A DNA stretch of 21,971 nucleotides from Oscillospiraceae bacterium (lineage in GTDB: Bacteria; Bacillota; Clostridia; Saccharofermentanales; Saccharofermentanaceae): assembly GCA_902782985.1 (NCBI GenBank), contig CACZPC010000153.1, positions 1 through 21,971 of the forward strand, written 5' to 3'. Under the pieces are notes generated by a model, which saw nothing but the letters and a program-made list of their open reading frames with translations, ran no database searches and was not told where the DNA came from. The translations under genes and the position numbers were made by a program. Numbering within the stretch: position 1 is the first letter of the stretch; each line of letters begins with the position of its first letter. Shown here piece after piece: positions 6,407 through 15,610 of the stretch.

Positions 6407-7996
6407 ATGGACAGAGAGCTTACCGATAATCTCGCATCAGGCCTTCAGCCCCAGCAGACACCCGTCTACGATATCGAGACGGAGAAGGCTTTGCTGTCCA
6501 TTTGTATCAGAGATAAGGCTGCGCTGGATAATACGGTCAGCAAGCGAGTTGTCGCGGATGAATTTTCCGATAAGCGTAATTCACTGATCTTCGAGGCGAT
6601 CTCGAAGCTTTATTTGGAGAATGGCAAGATCGACAGATACAATATCTGCGATCAGCTGGAGAAGGACGGTAAGCTCGCTCAGGCAGGCGGTACGGAGTAT
6701 GTCTTTTCAGTAGCCAATACATCTGCCGTAAAGAGCAATATGGAGAGCTATATCTCCATCGTTAAGGAGAAGAGCAGTATGCGTATCCTCGTGGATACCT
6801 TTACCGCTCTGGCTGCAGAAGCCAAGAAGGGCACGAGCAGTGTCAATGTTATCGTTGAGAATGCAGTCGGCAAGCTCACTGCTATGAGAGAAGCTCCTTC
6901 CGGAACCGGATTTGAGGCTCTTCAGCAGATCCTTAAGGATAATATCAACGATATCCATAAGACGATAACAGGCGGCACTCAGCAGAAGGCCGTTAATACC
7001 GGATTCAGAGGGCTTGATTCCATGCTCGGCGGTCTCCGTCCCGGTACTCTTAATATCGTGGCAGCCCGTCCCGGTATGGGTAAGACTGCACTCGTTATAA
7101 ATATTGCCACCAATATCGCGTCCATGACGGGGCGCAATGTAAATATCTTTTCGCTTGAGATGTCAAAGTCCGAGGTAGGAAACAGAATATTGGCTTCCAG
7201 ATCGGATGTTACCGTCAAGCAGCTTCAGAGAGCTAATCTCAAGCCCGAAGATGAGGAGAAGCTTACCAAGGCATTTAAGCAGCTGGCAGAGCTGCCGATC
7301 TATATCGATGATAATTCGTCGGTAACTCCTCTTTCGATGGTCAATCAGTGTAAGAATCTTAAGGCCCATAACAGGCTCGGAGTCATTATCGTCGACTACT
7401 TACAGCTCATGACCACCAATTCTACGAATAAAAATGAGAGCAGACAGAATGAGATCTCAAATATCTCAAGATCGCTGAAGATCCTGGCTAAGGATTTCCA
7501 GGTCCCCGTTATCGCACTGTCCCAGCTCTCCAGAGGATCCGAGCGACGTGAGGATCACACTCCCATGCTCTCCGATCTTCGTGATTCCGGTGCTATCGAG
7601 CAGGATGCCGATGCCGTTATATTCATCGACAGACCTGATTACTATAAGAAGGAGACCGATCCCAAGGCCATCCAGGATGCTAAGCTTATCGTAGCGAAGA
7701 ACCGTCACGGTGAGACGGGCGTAAGTACGGTCAAGTGGTATGGTAAGAAGACATTATTCTTCGAGACTGACAAGGCTTACGATCCTGTAGATCCCATGAC
7801 ATCCGGTGCCCAGGGAGGATCGAGCTATACCAGGACTCAGTCTTCCGATGCATCTTCGTCTGACTACAGCTTCGGCGGTGAGGAGCCTCCTTTTGCTCCT
7901 GATGATATTCCGCCCGAGCCGCCTTCGGAGTTCGATAATCCCGATAATGATGCATTCTTTGCAGACAGTAATACCGGATTCCCCGAGGGGTTCTGA
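6407..7996 (+). CDS. dnaB: Replicative DNA helicase
   Basis: DnaB (DnaC in Bacillus) is the hexameric helicase that unwinds DNA at the fork using ATP. Of 529 residues, about 15-115 form the helical N-terminal domain (VYDIETEKALLSICI), then a linker helix. The RecA-like motor starts near residue 190 with Walker A ARPGMGKT (220-227) and Walker B VIIVDYLQLM (Asp330). Later motifs are LSQLSRGSERR, LSDLRDSGAIEQDAD and VAKNRHGETG. The last about 73 residues (from 457) are an acidic, Ser/Pro/Gly-rich tail that I judge disordered. It contains DDIPPEPP and ends GFPEGF. No good ribosome binding site precedes the ATG, which is 1 base after the rplI stop, so coupling with rplI is likely. No dnaC-type loader gene is adjacent. 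Confidence 0.97.
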   Translation: MDRELTDNLASGLQPQQTPVYDIETEKALLSICIRDKAALDNTVSKRVVADEFSDKRNSLIFEAISKLYLENGKIDRYNICDQLEKDGKLAQAGGTEYVFSVANTSAVKSNMESYISIVKEKSSMRILVDTFTALAAEAKKGTSSVNVIVENAVGKLTAMREAPSGTGFEALQQILKDNINDIHKTITGGTQQKAVNTGFRGLDSMLGGLRPGTLNIVAARPGMGKTALVINIATNIASMTGRNVNIFSLEMSKSEVGNRILASRSDVTVKQLQRANLKPEDEEKLTKAFKQLAELPIYIDDNSSVTPLSMVNQCKNLKAHNRLGVIIVDYLQLMTTNSTNKNESRQNEISNISRSLKILAKDFQVPVIALSQLSRGSERREDHTPMLSDLRDSGAIEQDADAVIFIDRPDYYKKETDPKAIQDAKLIVAKNRHGETGVSTVKWYGKKTLFFETDKAYDPVDPMTSGAQGGSSYTRTQSSDASSSDYSFGGEEPPFAPDDIPPEPPSEFDNPDNDAFFADSNTGFPEGF

Positions 7997-7999
7997 TCG

Positions 8000-9496
8000 A
8001 TGTCTGAAGTCTTATCACCCGAAGCACGGCTTGTCTATGAATTCGCATGCGGCGAAGGACTTTTCGAATGTGATGCGGTGATCATCGGTCTGTCCGGAGG
8101 CCCCGATTCGGTAATGCTCGGCGAGGTCCTGAATGAGCTTAAGACGATCGACTCATTCCCGAAGCTTTATGCAGTCCATGTCAATCATAATATCCGTGAG
8201 GAAGCTGGCGAAGACGAGTCTTTCGCCCGCGAGTGGGCATCTTCTCATGATATTCCATTTAAGGCTTTATCCTTTGATATTCCCGCACTGTCAGCTGAGA
8301 TGGGCAGAGGGGAAGAGGAGACAGGCAGGATCATGCGTTATAAAGCATTTGCTCAGGTGGCTTCGGAAGTACCTGAGACTGACGTCAGGATCGCCGTTGC
8401 TCACCATAAGGATGATATTGCCGAGACTATGATGATGAATCTTTTCAGAGGCTGCGGTCTTGAGGGGCTCGTAAGTCCCGTTGCCAGAAATGGTAATATC
8501 ATCAGGCCTCTTCTTTGCCTTTCTAAGGCTCAGATACTGGATCATCTTGATTCCCGCGGAATCTCTTACTGTATCGATAAGACTAATGCATCTGATGAAT
8601 ATACTCGAAATGCATGGCGAAATGATCTTTTCCCGAGGATCTCCGAAGTATCGGTCAAAAAGCCCCGGGAAGCTCTCGGTGACACATATGCTCTGCTTAA
8701 GGATGATCTGGAGTTTATAACCGGATACGCGGAGCAAAGCTACGATAAGTGCGTCGTGAAGCTCAAGGGACATCCTTTCGTATATACCGACCGTCTGGGA
8801 GAGCTTGAAGCTGCGATCAGGAGCCGCGTTGTAAGAAGGCTCTGGGAGGAGATCTTCGGCAATCTTACCGATCTTTCGTATATCAACACGCGCGAAGCTC
8901 TGAATTTAATGCTTTCCGAAGGACATGCGGCAAGGCAGATCGATATGCCTTTCGGGAGGATCCTGATCAAAGCATCCGGCCTGGCGACATTCTGCACACA
9001 GGATAAGATCAATGAACTTATGAGGAGGCTTGCTTCCCATCTGGGATATGTAGTAACGGAGCACCGAGTCTCACTAGATATTGAATGCGGAAAAACAGCA
9101 ATTCTGCCTAATTCGGATATACAAATAAAGAGCGAAATCATTGAGAATAGTGGCAGACTGGCGTATAATAAAAAATCGTGGTTTTATCCGCTTTTTGATG
9201 ATCGGATACCCGAGGGATTTACTGCCTGCAACGGTATTTTAGATATGAGATACAGGAATGCGGGAAGTAATTCTTCTAAGTCGCTTTCGAGGCTGTTTGC
9301 CGACAGGCATGTACCTCGACAGGCTCGCGAGGGAATCATCTGTCTTGTCCGTAACGGAGAGATAATGTGGATCCCGGGGATCGGAGCGTCGTGCGGCGTG
9401 GTATCGGAAAAGTCATATGAAGCATTGGTCAAGGCTGAGCACGGGAGGATCCCGACGGGTTTTGTCCGGTTTTGTATTTATGATGGAGAGGAATAA
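8000..9496 (+). CDS. tilS: tRNA(Ile)-lysidine synthetase
   Basis: TilS attaches lysine to C34 of the tRNA-Ile with CAU anticodon, switching it to read AUA; the gene is essential in most bacteria. The 498-residue product has the PP-loop motif SGGPDS (32-37) within VIIGLSGGPDSVML. VHVNHNIREEAGEDE and AVAHHKDDIAETMMMNLFRGCGLEG follow, all typical of the N-type ATP pyrophosphatase fold. RPLL, RNAWRNDLFPRI and the C-terminal domain (about 385-495, with KSLSRLFADRHVP and IPGIG) complete it. GAGGGG at 7985-7990 is 9 bases from the ATG. The dnaB stop lies 3 bases before, and hpt starts 4 bases after its stop. Confidence 0.95.
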   Translation: MSEVLSPEARLVYEFACGEGLFECDAVIIGLSGGPDSVMLGEVLNELKTIDSFPKLYAVHVNHNIREEAGEDESFAREWASSHDIPFKALSFDIPALSAEMGRGEEETGRIMRYKAFAQVASEVPETDVRIAVAHHKDDIAETMMMNLFRGCGLEGLVSPVARNGNIIRPLLCLSKAQILDHLDSRGISYCIDKTNASDEYTRNAWRNDLFPRISEVSVKKPREALGDTYALLKDDLEFITGYAEQSYDKCVVKLKGHPFVYTDRLGELEAAIRSRVVRRLWEEIFGNLTDLSYINTREALNLMLSEGHAARQIDMPFGRILIKASGLATFCTQDKINELMRRLASHLGYVVTEHRVSLDIECGKTAILPNSDIQIKSEIIENSGRLAYNKKSWFYPLFDDRIPEGFTACNGILDMRYRNAGSNSSKSLSRLFADRHVPRQAREGIICLVRNGEIMWIPGIGASCGVVSEKSYEALVKAEHGRIPTGFVRFCIYDGEE

Positions 9497-9500
9497 AAGT

Positions 9501-10013
9501 ATGGATCTTTCTGAGGTGCTTATCTCCGAGGATGAGATTAAGGATATGGTGAAGCGTGTAGCTTCAGAGATAGACAGAGATTATGAAGGTGAAGAGCTCG
9601 TGGTCATCGGAGTACTTACGGGTGCTTTCATATTTGTTTCGGATCTCGTAAGAGAGATGAAGACTCATTCGGTCATAGACTTTATGCAGGTATCAAGTTA
9701 TGCGGGTACCGTGTCGACGGGTGAGATCAATATTAAAAAAGACATCAGCACGGATATAAGAGGGAAGAATGTCATCGTCGTTGAAGACATAATCGATACG
9801 GGCAATACCCTTAAGGCTTTGAAGGCCAAGCTCCTGGAGCGCGGTCCCAAGTCGCTTAAGATATGCACCGCTTTCGATAAGCCTTCGAGGAGAGTCAATG
9901 ATCTTGTGCCGGATTATAACGGCATAACGATCCCCGACGAGTTCATAGTCGGTTACGGACTTGATTACGACGGTGCATTCAGAGATTTTAAAGAAATAAG
10001 GATTGTGAGGTAA
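9501..10013 (+). CDS. hpt: Hypoxanthine phosphoribosyltransferase
   Basis: Converts hypoxanthine (and guanine) with PRPP to IMP (and GMP) in purine salvage. The 170-residue product has the PRPP-binding loop VIVVEDIIDTGNTL (residues 91-104). An N-terminal GVLTGAFIFVSDLVREM segment and the late IPDEFIVGYGLDYDGAFRDF segment are characteristic of the Hpt family. The frame is open to 9417 inside tilS. I chose ATG 9501 (MDLSEVLISEDEI) because GAGAGG at 9486-9491 sits 9 bases before it, whereas ATG 9480/9483 have none. The order tilS-hpt-ftsH is conserved across Bacillota. Confidence 0.95.
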   Translation: MDLSEVLISEDEIKDMVKRVASEIDRDYEGEELVVIGVLTGAFIFVSDLVREMKTHSVIDFMQVSSYAGTVSTGEINIKKDISTDIRGKNVIVVEDIIDTGNTLKALKAKLLERGPKSLKICTAFDKPSRRVNDLVPDYNGITIPDEFIVGYGLDYDGAFRDFKEIRIVR

Positions 10014-10016
10014 TAG

Positions 10017-12137
10017 ATGGATAACAGATCGGATAACAATAACAGACGTCCCGGGAGAGGACTCGGAGGACTGCTGTTCTACGGCATCCTACTCATTCTT
10101 CTGATAGCGATCTCCACCATGATGTTCGGGAACGGATCGCTCTTTGGTGCGGATGAGAATAAGCCTACTCTCTCGGATATCTTCTACTATATCGACAGCG
10201 ACGATTATACCGTAACTCATGTTCAGGTAAACGGTACTAACGTGATCGTCGAATATATCGGAGAAGACGGTGAAGAAGAGTATATCTCACAGACTATCCC
10301 TTACGAATATGTCGATGATCTGGTAGACAGACTTGAGCTTGCCCAGAAGGCGGGTAAGATCGAGGACTATAACTATAAGGAGCCTCTTGACTGGGCAGCG
10401 ATCTTCAACGCACTCCTTATAATCGCTCTTATCGCCATCAGCGTTATCGCTTATATGAACTTCTCCAAGACCACAAGAGACGGCGGCGGAGTATTCGCTT
10501 TCGGAAGCAATAAGGCAAGACTTACTAATCCTAACGATGCCAAGATCAAATTCGATGATGTAGCGGGATCGATCGAAGAGAAGGAAGAGCTTTCAGAGAT
10601 CGTCGATTTCCTTAAGAATCCCGATAAGTATACGGAGCTCGGGGCCAAGATCCCCAAGGGCGTATTGCTCCACGGTGCTCCCGGTACAGGTAAGACATTA
10701 TTAGCAAAGGCAGTAGCCGGTGAGGCCGGTGTTCCTTTCTTCTATATCTCGGGTTCAGACTTCGTAGAGATGCTCGTAGGTGCCGGTGCAGCTCGAGTAA
10801 GGAGCATGTTTGCCGATGCCAAGAAGGCAGCACCCTGTGTAATCTTCATCGATGAGATCGATGCAGTAGGACGTAAGAGAGGCGCAGGCTTAGGCGGCGG
10901 TAATGACGAGCGTGAGCAGACATTGAACCAGATCCTCGTTGAGATGGACGGCTTCAATGATCGTACAAAGGTAATCGTCATCGCGGCTACGAACAGAGTA
11001 GACGTGCTGGATCCGGCTCTCTTAAGACCCGGACGATTTGACAGAAGAGTCATGGTAAATGAGCCTGATGCCGATGAGCGAGAGGCTATCCTTAAGATCC
11101 ATGCCAAGAATAAGCCGCTTTCCAAGGAAGTCGATCTTCACGAAGTTGCTCTGGCAACTGTCGGATTTACGGGTGCGGATCTTTCCAATCTCCTGAACGA
11201 GGCGGCTCTCCTTGCTGCCAGAAGGAATCAGAAGCATATCACGCCCCTTGAGATCAATGATGCTACATTCCGTGTCATGATGGGTCCCGAGAAAAATTCC
11301 AAGAAGCTTACTGACAGAGCCAAGAAGCTCACTTCCTATCATGAGGCAGGTCATGCAGTCGTACTCAGGGCAGTTGACGAATATCAGAAGGTCGATCGTG
11401 TAACGATCATCCCCGCCGGTCGTGCAGGCGGATTTACTGCTTATAAGCCCAAGGAAGATCTTGATTACTATACCGAGAAGATGCTTCTTAATTCCATTAT
11501 GGTATCCCTCGGCGGACGTGCTGCCGAAGAGATCTTCTTAGGCGAGATCAGCACAGGTGCAGCATCCGATCTTCAGCACTGTAACCGTGTAGCTTCCGCC
11601 ATGATCAAGAAGTACGGTCTTTCTCCCAAGTTCCGTAATATGGTATTCGGTGATGAGAATAATGAAGTATTCGTAGGTGCTTCCTTCGGTCAGGTACAGC
11701 CTTATTCCGATGAGACTGCAGCCGAGATCGATAAGGAGATCCAGCGCATCATAGATGAGTGCTATGAGAAGACCAAGCAGGTCCTCCTCGACAAGAAGAA
11801 TGTTATGGAAGGTCTTGCTACAAGGCTCATGGATGTGCTCAAGGTGGACGGTCCCGAATTCGAGGAGATCTACCAAAAGGACGGCGACCTTACGGATATC
11901 CTTGCACGTGATGCCGCTAATAAGGAAAAAGCTTCCAAAGAAGCTCTGCCCGCAGAAGCTCCCGCATCCGAAGAGAATGCCAAGGATGCCTCTGATGATA
12001 ATACTCCTGCGGATACTTCTTCCGCATCAGACAAGAAGACTGACAGCTGGTCTATCGACGGTGCCATTCAAGATGCCGTAAGCGGCGCTCCGAAGTCGAA
12101 TGACCATCCGGACGACACGTTGCCTGCCGATAAGTAA
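10017..12137 (+). CDS. ftsH: ATP-dependent zinc metalloprotease FtsH
   Basis: FtsH is a membrane-anchored hexameric AAA+ protease that removes misfolded membrane proteins and short-lived regulators. Of 706 residues, one membrane helix lies at about 18-40 and a second at about 125-148, with a small outside domain between. The AAA domain has Walker A GAPGTGKT (220-227), Walker B VIFIDEIDAVG, and the second region of homology TNRVDVLDPALLRPGRFDR. The protease has the zinc site HEAGH (442-446), with Asp518 in STGAASDLQ as the probable third ligand. The last about 80 residues are a low-complexity Ala/Asp/Ser/Lys tail, longer than usual. It follows hpt by 3 bases and is the last gene of the operon; a strong hairpin follows 27 bases after the stop. 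Confidence 0.97.
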   Translation: MDNRSDNNNRRPGRGLGGLLFYGILLILLIAISTMMFGNGSLFGADENKPTLSDIFYYIDSDDYTVTHVQVNGTNVIVEYIGEDGEEEYISQTIPYEYVDDLVDRLELAQKAGKIEDYNYKEPLDWAAIFNALLIIALIAISVIAYMNFSKTTRDGGGVFAFGSNKARLTNPNDAKIKFDDVAGSIEEKEELSEIVDFLKNPDKYTELGAKIPKGVLLHGAPGTGKTLLAKAVAGEAGVPFFYISGSDFVEMLVGAGAARVRSMFADAKKAAPCVIFIDEIDAVGRKRGAGLGGGNDEREQTLNQILVEMDGFNDRTKVIVIAATNRVDVLDPALLRPGRFDRRVMVNEPDADEREAILKIHAKNKPLSKEVDLHEVALATVGFTGADLSNLLNEAALLAARRNQKHITPLEINDATFRVMMGPEKNSKKLTDRAKKLTSYHEAGHAVVLRAVDEYQKVDRVTIIPAGRAGGFTAYKPKEDLDYYTEKMLLNSIMVSLGGRAAEEIFLGEISTGAASDLQHCNRVASAMIKKYGLSPKFRNMVFGDENNEVFVGASFGQVQPYSDETAAEIDKEIQRIIDECYEKTKQVLLDKKNVMEGLATRLMDVLKVDGPEFEEIYQKDGDLTDILARDAANKEKASKEALPAEAPASEENAKDASDDNTPADTSSASDKKTDSWSIDGAIQDAVSGAPKSNDHPDDTLPADK

Positions 12138-12164
12138 GACTGGTAAGGCTTTTAAACGATCATC

Positions 12165-12204
12165 AAAACTTCCCTCGAGATCATTCTCCGGGGAAGTTTT
12201 TATA
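12165..12204 (+). terminator. Terminator after ftsH, probably bidirectional
   Basis: AAAACTTCCC (12165-12174) pairs perfectly with GGGAAGTTTT (12191-12200), and GAGA (12177-12180) pairs with TCTC (12185-12188) at the tip. It ends in TTTTTATA. The opposite arm begins AAAA, so the reverse strand also reads a hairpin followed by a T run. It sits between the convergent ftsH and transglutaminase genes. The rest of this 150-base gap (12205-12287) shows nothing I can assign. Confidence 0.85.
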
Positions 12205-12287
12205 TGCATTATTGTCATCCGGGTCATATGCTCGAAAGGCTGATGCGGCCAAATGCTCCGTCGCCGTGTGTCGTGCCCGGTCCGTGT

Positions 12288-14711
12288 TTATCGGATCCTT
12301 ATTGCTATAAGGCAGTAGAAGACCTTTTTGTAAGCCGGGAGCTTTCTTACGGCTGATTCGACGGCTCTTGATGATGATACGATAAGCTGATTCAGTTCCT
12401 CGTCTGTGACGGGATCGTTGCTGAATGCAGCCTTCTCGGCGATCACCTTCGCCTTACCTGCAGGTTTTCTGCGGAGGAATCGGTTGATCACTTTGTAGTA
12501 TTGATAATATGCGATAATTCTTTCTCTGATATCGGGTGCAGAGAATCTTCTCTTCCAGTAGATAACATGTATCATCCTTATTATGATCATTATGCTGATG
12601 AGCGAAATGATGATCAGGATGATTACGGATAATGCACCGAAATGTAAGCCTTTGTGCGTCCTTTCGCCGATTTCGTCACCGTCGGTCGCGGATGTATCCT
12701 CACCGGAGGCGTGGATGTCCGCAGAAGTCTCGACACTTGCAGTCGTTGTCGGGACCGAAGTAGTACCGCCGGAGGCATTGGTAGTAGTGTCAGTCTCCGA
12801 AGTGCTCTCATCTGTAGAAGATGTATCATCCGGTGTAGTTTCATCTGTGGTATCCGGTACGGAGTCGGGATCAAAATACGGTCCGTATTCGGGATAGAGT
12901 GCGGCGATGGCATCTATATCGAAGTTCCTTACTGCATCGATATTGCCGGGAGTGGGATCTGCTATTATCCAGCCGAACTCGGGGAGGAATACTTCGAGCC
13001 ACGCATGTGAAGATTCCTCTGTAACGGTTCTGACCACATTAGCAGCTCCGACGTTAGCCAGATATCCTTCTGTATATCTGGCAGGGACTCCTACCATCCT
13101 AAGAAGGATAGTAGCAGTAGTAGCATAATGGACACAGAATCCCGTATCGCTGTCGGCGATGAACCAGGCAACGAAGTCCTTACCGGTGTCAGGATAATCA
13201 GTATTCATATTGTAAGGATGAAGATTTCTGACATATTCCGTGACGAGCCTTATCTTGTCGGCATCGGACATCTCGACACTTCCGTCCAGAAGACCCATAT
13301 ACCAGGCCGGAAGAAGACCTGTATCGATTATTTCCTGCCTGGTGCTTTCGGGAACCTCGAGATTAGTTCCGTAGACGTAGTCCTGCAGGTACTCATCAGA
13401 ATACTCGGAGCTGCGTCTTTCAGGGAGCGTGGATATGGCAAAATGAGTGGTTCCGGTCTGAGCAGTTGAGCAGAAAGGATTTCTGAAATCCGAAGAATTA
13501 GCGGAAACATTGCTTCCGCCGTCAGCAACATAGAAATCCGAGTAGTAGGGTGTAAGTTGAACTGATGAGCTGGCGACATAGTCGATATAAACCGAGTAGA
13601 GTCCTGTGTGTTCGGTAAAATATGTGCCGGGATCGAAGGCTCTTCCGTCATAGTCCTGCGTAGACCAGCTGTAATCATTGTAAGTATCTTTGGAATCGAC
13701 CTTAAGATAGAGATAATCAACATTATACAGAGGAAGGACTGTAGCCGGATGATTAAGTGAGGTGAGAGTGATAGTACATACGGGATTGTTATGAGTGATC
13801 CTGTGTCCTGTAGTGGCCAGATCCGTATCCGTTACTGATATACTTGTCGCATCATCGATCGGATCGGCATGTTCTTCTGGTCGGATATTCTGCCTTCCTT
13901 CGGCTGCCGTGTCGATCAGATTCCTTACGAATTCATTGGATCCCAGGGGGCTTCTGAGGACAACATCACGTATCGTATATATGGTATTATTTGCCAGGTT
14001 ATCCTTGTTATACTCGAAATCATCGGGATAGATGAATCCCAACGCGATAGTGATCAGTAAAACGACGGCGGACAACTTAAGAATCGAACGGTCAAGTGCA
14101 TAATTTGCATTCTTTCTTGTGACGTGAACTACCAGCAGTACGATCACGGCCGCTGCGGCGAACTCGACATGAACAGCATCGGGCGTCATGACATAATTCG
14201 TGCTTGCACACAGAAAATACGGTAAGTAGAAAAGAAGACTGAGGGCCGGAATCTTTTTATACGTGAGAAAATACGTCGTATAAGCCATCGGGATCAGATT
14301 GATGATATTGAACATCGGAGTCACGGAATCGCTTCCTATATAGGCTGCGGTCGGGTCCACTTCGATCCTGGGAAATGAATATTCGGCTATACAGAATAAC
14401 AATGTCCTGAAAGCTTCCTGCGAATAGTAAAAATCCGCCGCGATCATCAGGATCGACAAAAAGACTGTCAGTATCAGGATCGCAGGGGAGAGGAACTTCA
14501 GATCCAAGGCGATCGCCATACTGTGGGCAAGAGTGAATAATATGGCAAAGACGGCAGTCGATACGGCGAGTATGGAGAACGTTGCTTCAAGCTGAAAGGC
14601 ACTCGTTACCATGAGAGTAGAACTCACGGTAAGTACTACCGTAAGGATGATCGTCAGTATATTCGACACTATACTGTGTCTTTCATAGTTCGAGATCTTC
14701 TTAGCCGGCAT
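12288..14711 (-). CDS. Membrane transglutaminase-like protein (TgpA type)
   Basis: Large membrane protein with an extracytoplasmic transglutaminase/papain-like core. The 807 residues begin with about seven hydrophobic helices (about 15-235) and a long outside region. The catalytic triad is visible: Cys526 in DTGFCVHYATT, His569 in EESSHAWLEVF and Asp585 in GWIIADPTPG. A Ser/Thr/Asp/Glu-rich linker (about 605-670), one more membrane helix (about 685-710) and a basic cytoplasmic tail with a DUF4129-like helix (DPVTDEELNQLI) follow. It resembles the P. aeruginosa TgpA architecture; substrates are unknown, though cell-envelope proteins or peptidoglycan-linked peptides are possible. It overlaps the DUF58 gene by 11 bases and forms an operon with it and moxR. 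Confidence 0.85.
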   Translation of the reverse strand: MPAKKISNYERHSIVSNILTIILTVVLTVSSTLMVTSAFQLEATFSILAVSTAVFAILFTLAHSMAIALDLKFLSPAILILTVFLSILMIAADFYYSQEAFRTLLFCIAEYSFPRIEVDPTAAYIGSDSVTPMFNIINLIPMAYTTYFLTYKKIPALSLLFYLPYFLCASTNYVMTPDAVHVEFAAAAVIVLLVVHVTRKNANYALDRSILKLSAVVLLITIALGFIYPDDFEYNKDNLANNTIYTIRDVVLRSPLGSNEFVRNLIDTAAEGRQNIRPEEHADPIDDATSISVTDTDLATTGHRITHNNPVCTITLTSLNHPATVLPLYNVDYLYLKVDSKDTYNDYSWSTQDYDGRAFDPGTYFTEHTGLYSVYIDYVASSSVQLTPYYSDFYVADGGSNVSANSSDFRNPFCSTAQTGTTHFAISTLPERRSSEYSDEYLQDYVYGTNLEVPESTRQEIIDTGLLPAWYMGLLDGSVEMSDADKIRLVTEYVRNLHPYNMNTDYPDTGKDFVAWFIADSDTGFCVHYATTATILLRMVGVPARYTEGYLANVGAANVVRTVTEESSHAWLEVFLPEFGWIIADPTPGNIDAVRNFDIDAIAALYPEYGPYFDPDSVPDTTDETTPDDTSSTDESTSETDTTTNASGGTTSVPTTTASVETSADIHASGEDTSATDGDEIGERTHKGLHFGALSVIILIIISLISIMIIIRMIHVIYWKRRFSAPDIRERIIAYYQYYKVINRFLRRKPAGKAKVIAEKAAFSNDPVTDEELNQLIVSSSRAVESAVRKLPAYKKVFYCLIAIRIR

Positions 14712-15600
14712 CCTGATCCTCCGTCGGTATCTTCATGCCGAGTATCTTGAAAAGAGCCATGTCAAGGTCCCTCTTTGACTCGATGTCGAAAGATATCTCG
14801 CGCTTGGTCGGCGGTGTCACCCTGATCTTATGAGCGACATCATTCTCAAGAAAATAATTTGACGTGAAGAGTATCTCGCCGAGCTTCTTATCGAGTTTAT
14901 CTCTGTCATGCGTCATTCGCATTATTATCCTCGAATGACCGAAATACTCCTCCTGGGGCTCCTTGATAAAAAGCTGATCCTTCTTGGCCGATACCTTCCA
15001 GTGGACGCTCTTGATTGGATCTCCTGCGATGTATTCTCTTATGTCGTAGATCTCCGAGTAGGGGGAATTTGACTTTCGAAGTCCCTTGGCCTTGAAGCCG
15101 CTCAAGTTGGGGAGAGCCTTCGGCAGCTGCGGCTTCGGCAATACGGTGACATTGCATTTCGAGGGGGCCTTGCGCTTCACATAGAAAAGTCCGAACAGAT
15201 CGTAGATCCTCATATTTGAAAAGTCATAGATATATCTTCCGCAGTGTGATGTATCGATCGCGAGCTCGGATTCTCCGCCGTATTGGATGCTCGTGCGACG
15301 GCTTTGCGAAGTCCCGGTCATCATATCGGTTATAGACAGATTGAATCTGCAGAACGAAAGAATGGACATGCGGCCTCTGCTCCTGAGTGTGATATGTGCA
15401 ACGTCACCGACCTCTATCCCGGTCGGTGATTCCACCTTGAGTGTGAATGTCCTTCCGGTTATAAGACAGATGATAAGGGAAAATGCAGGTATCAGCAGGA
15501 TGAGCACAAGACAGTACCAGGCCAGCCACTTCTTATAGCAAAGAAAGAAGATGACGGCCGTCAGCAGTGTCAGCAGATAGATGCATCGGTTTTTAAACAT
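14701..15600 (-). CDS. DUF58-domain membrane protein
   Basis: The 299-residue product has two N-terminal membrane helices (about 7-22 and 26-48), then a beta-rich domain. The DUF58 signature follows at about residues 188-205 (REYIAGDPIKSVHWK, then SAKKDQLFIKE). DUF58 proteins often have a von Willebrand A-like fold and are typically encoded with MoxR ATPases and transglutaminases, as here; their exact role is not established. It begins 10 bases after the moxR stop and its stop overlaps the transglutaminase start. No clear ribosome binding site precedes the ATG, so translation probably depends on coupling to moxR. Confidence 0.88.
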   Translation of the reverse strand: MFKNRCIYLLTLLTAVIFFLCYKKWLAWYCLVLILLIPAFSLIICLITGRTFTLKVESPTGIEVGDVAHITLRSRGRMSILSFCRFNLSITDMMTGTSQSRRTSIQYGGESELAIDTSHCGRYIYDFSNMRIYDLFGLFYVKRKAPSKCNVTVLPKPQLPKALPNLSGFKAKGLRKSNSPYSEIYDIREYIAGDPIKSVHWKVSAKKDQLFIKEPQEEYFGHSRIIMRMTHDRDKLDKKLGEILFTSNYFLENDVAHKIRVTPPTKREISFDIESKRDLDMALFKILGMKIPTEDQDAG

Positions 15601-15610
15601 GGCGATAAGA

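Noticed and set aside
12205..12287. Small RNA or small gene in the ftsH/transglutaminase gap
   Set aside because: No promoter, start with ribosome binding site or convincing fold was visible.
12583..13128. Plus-strand open frames inside the transglutaminase gene
   Set aside because: They mirror the Thr/Ser-rich linker and catalytic region of the minus-strand gene, which has intact catalytic motifs, and lack their own translation signals.
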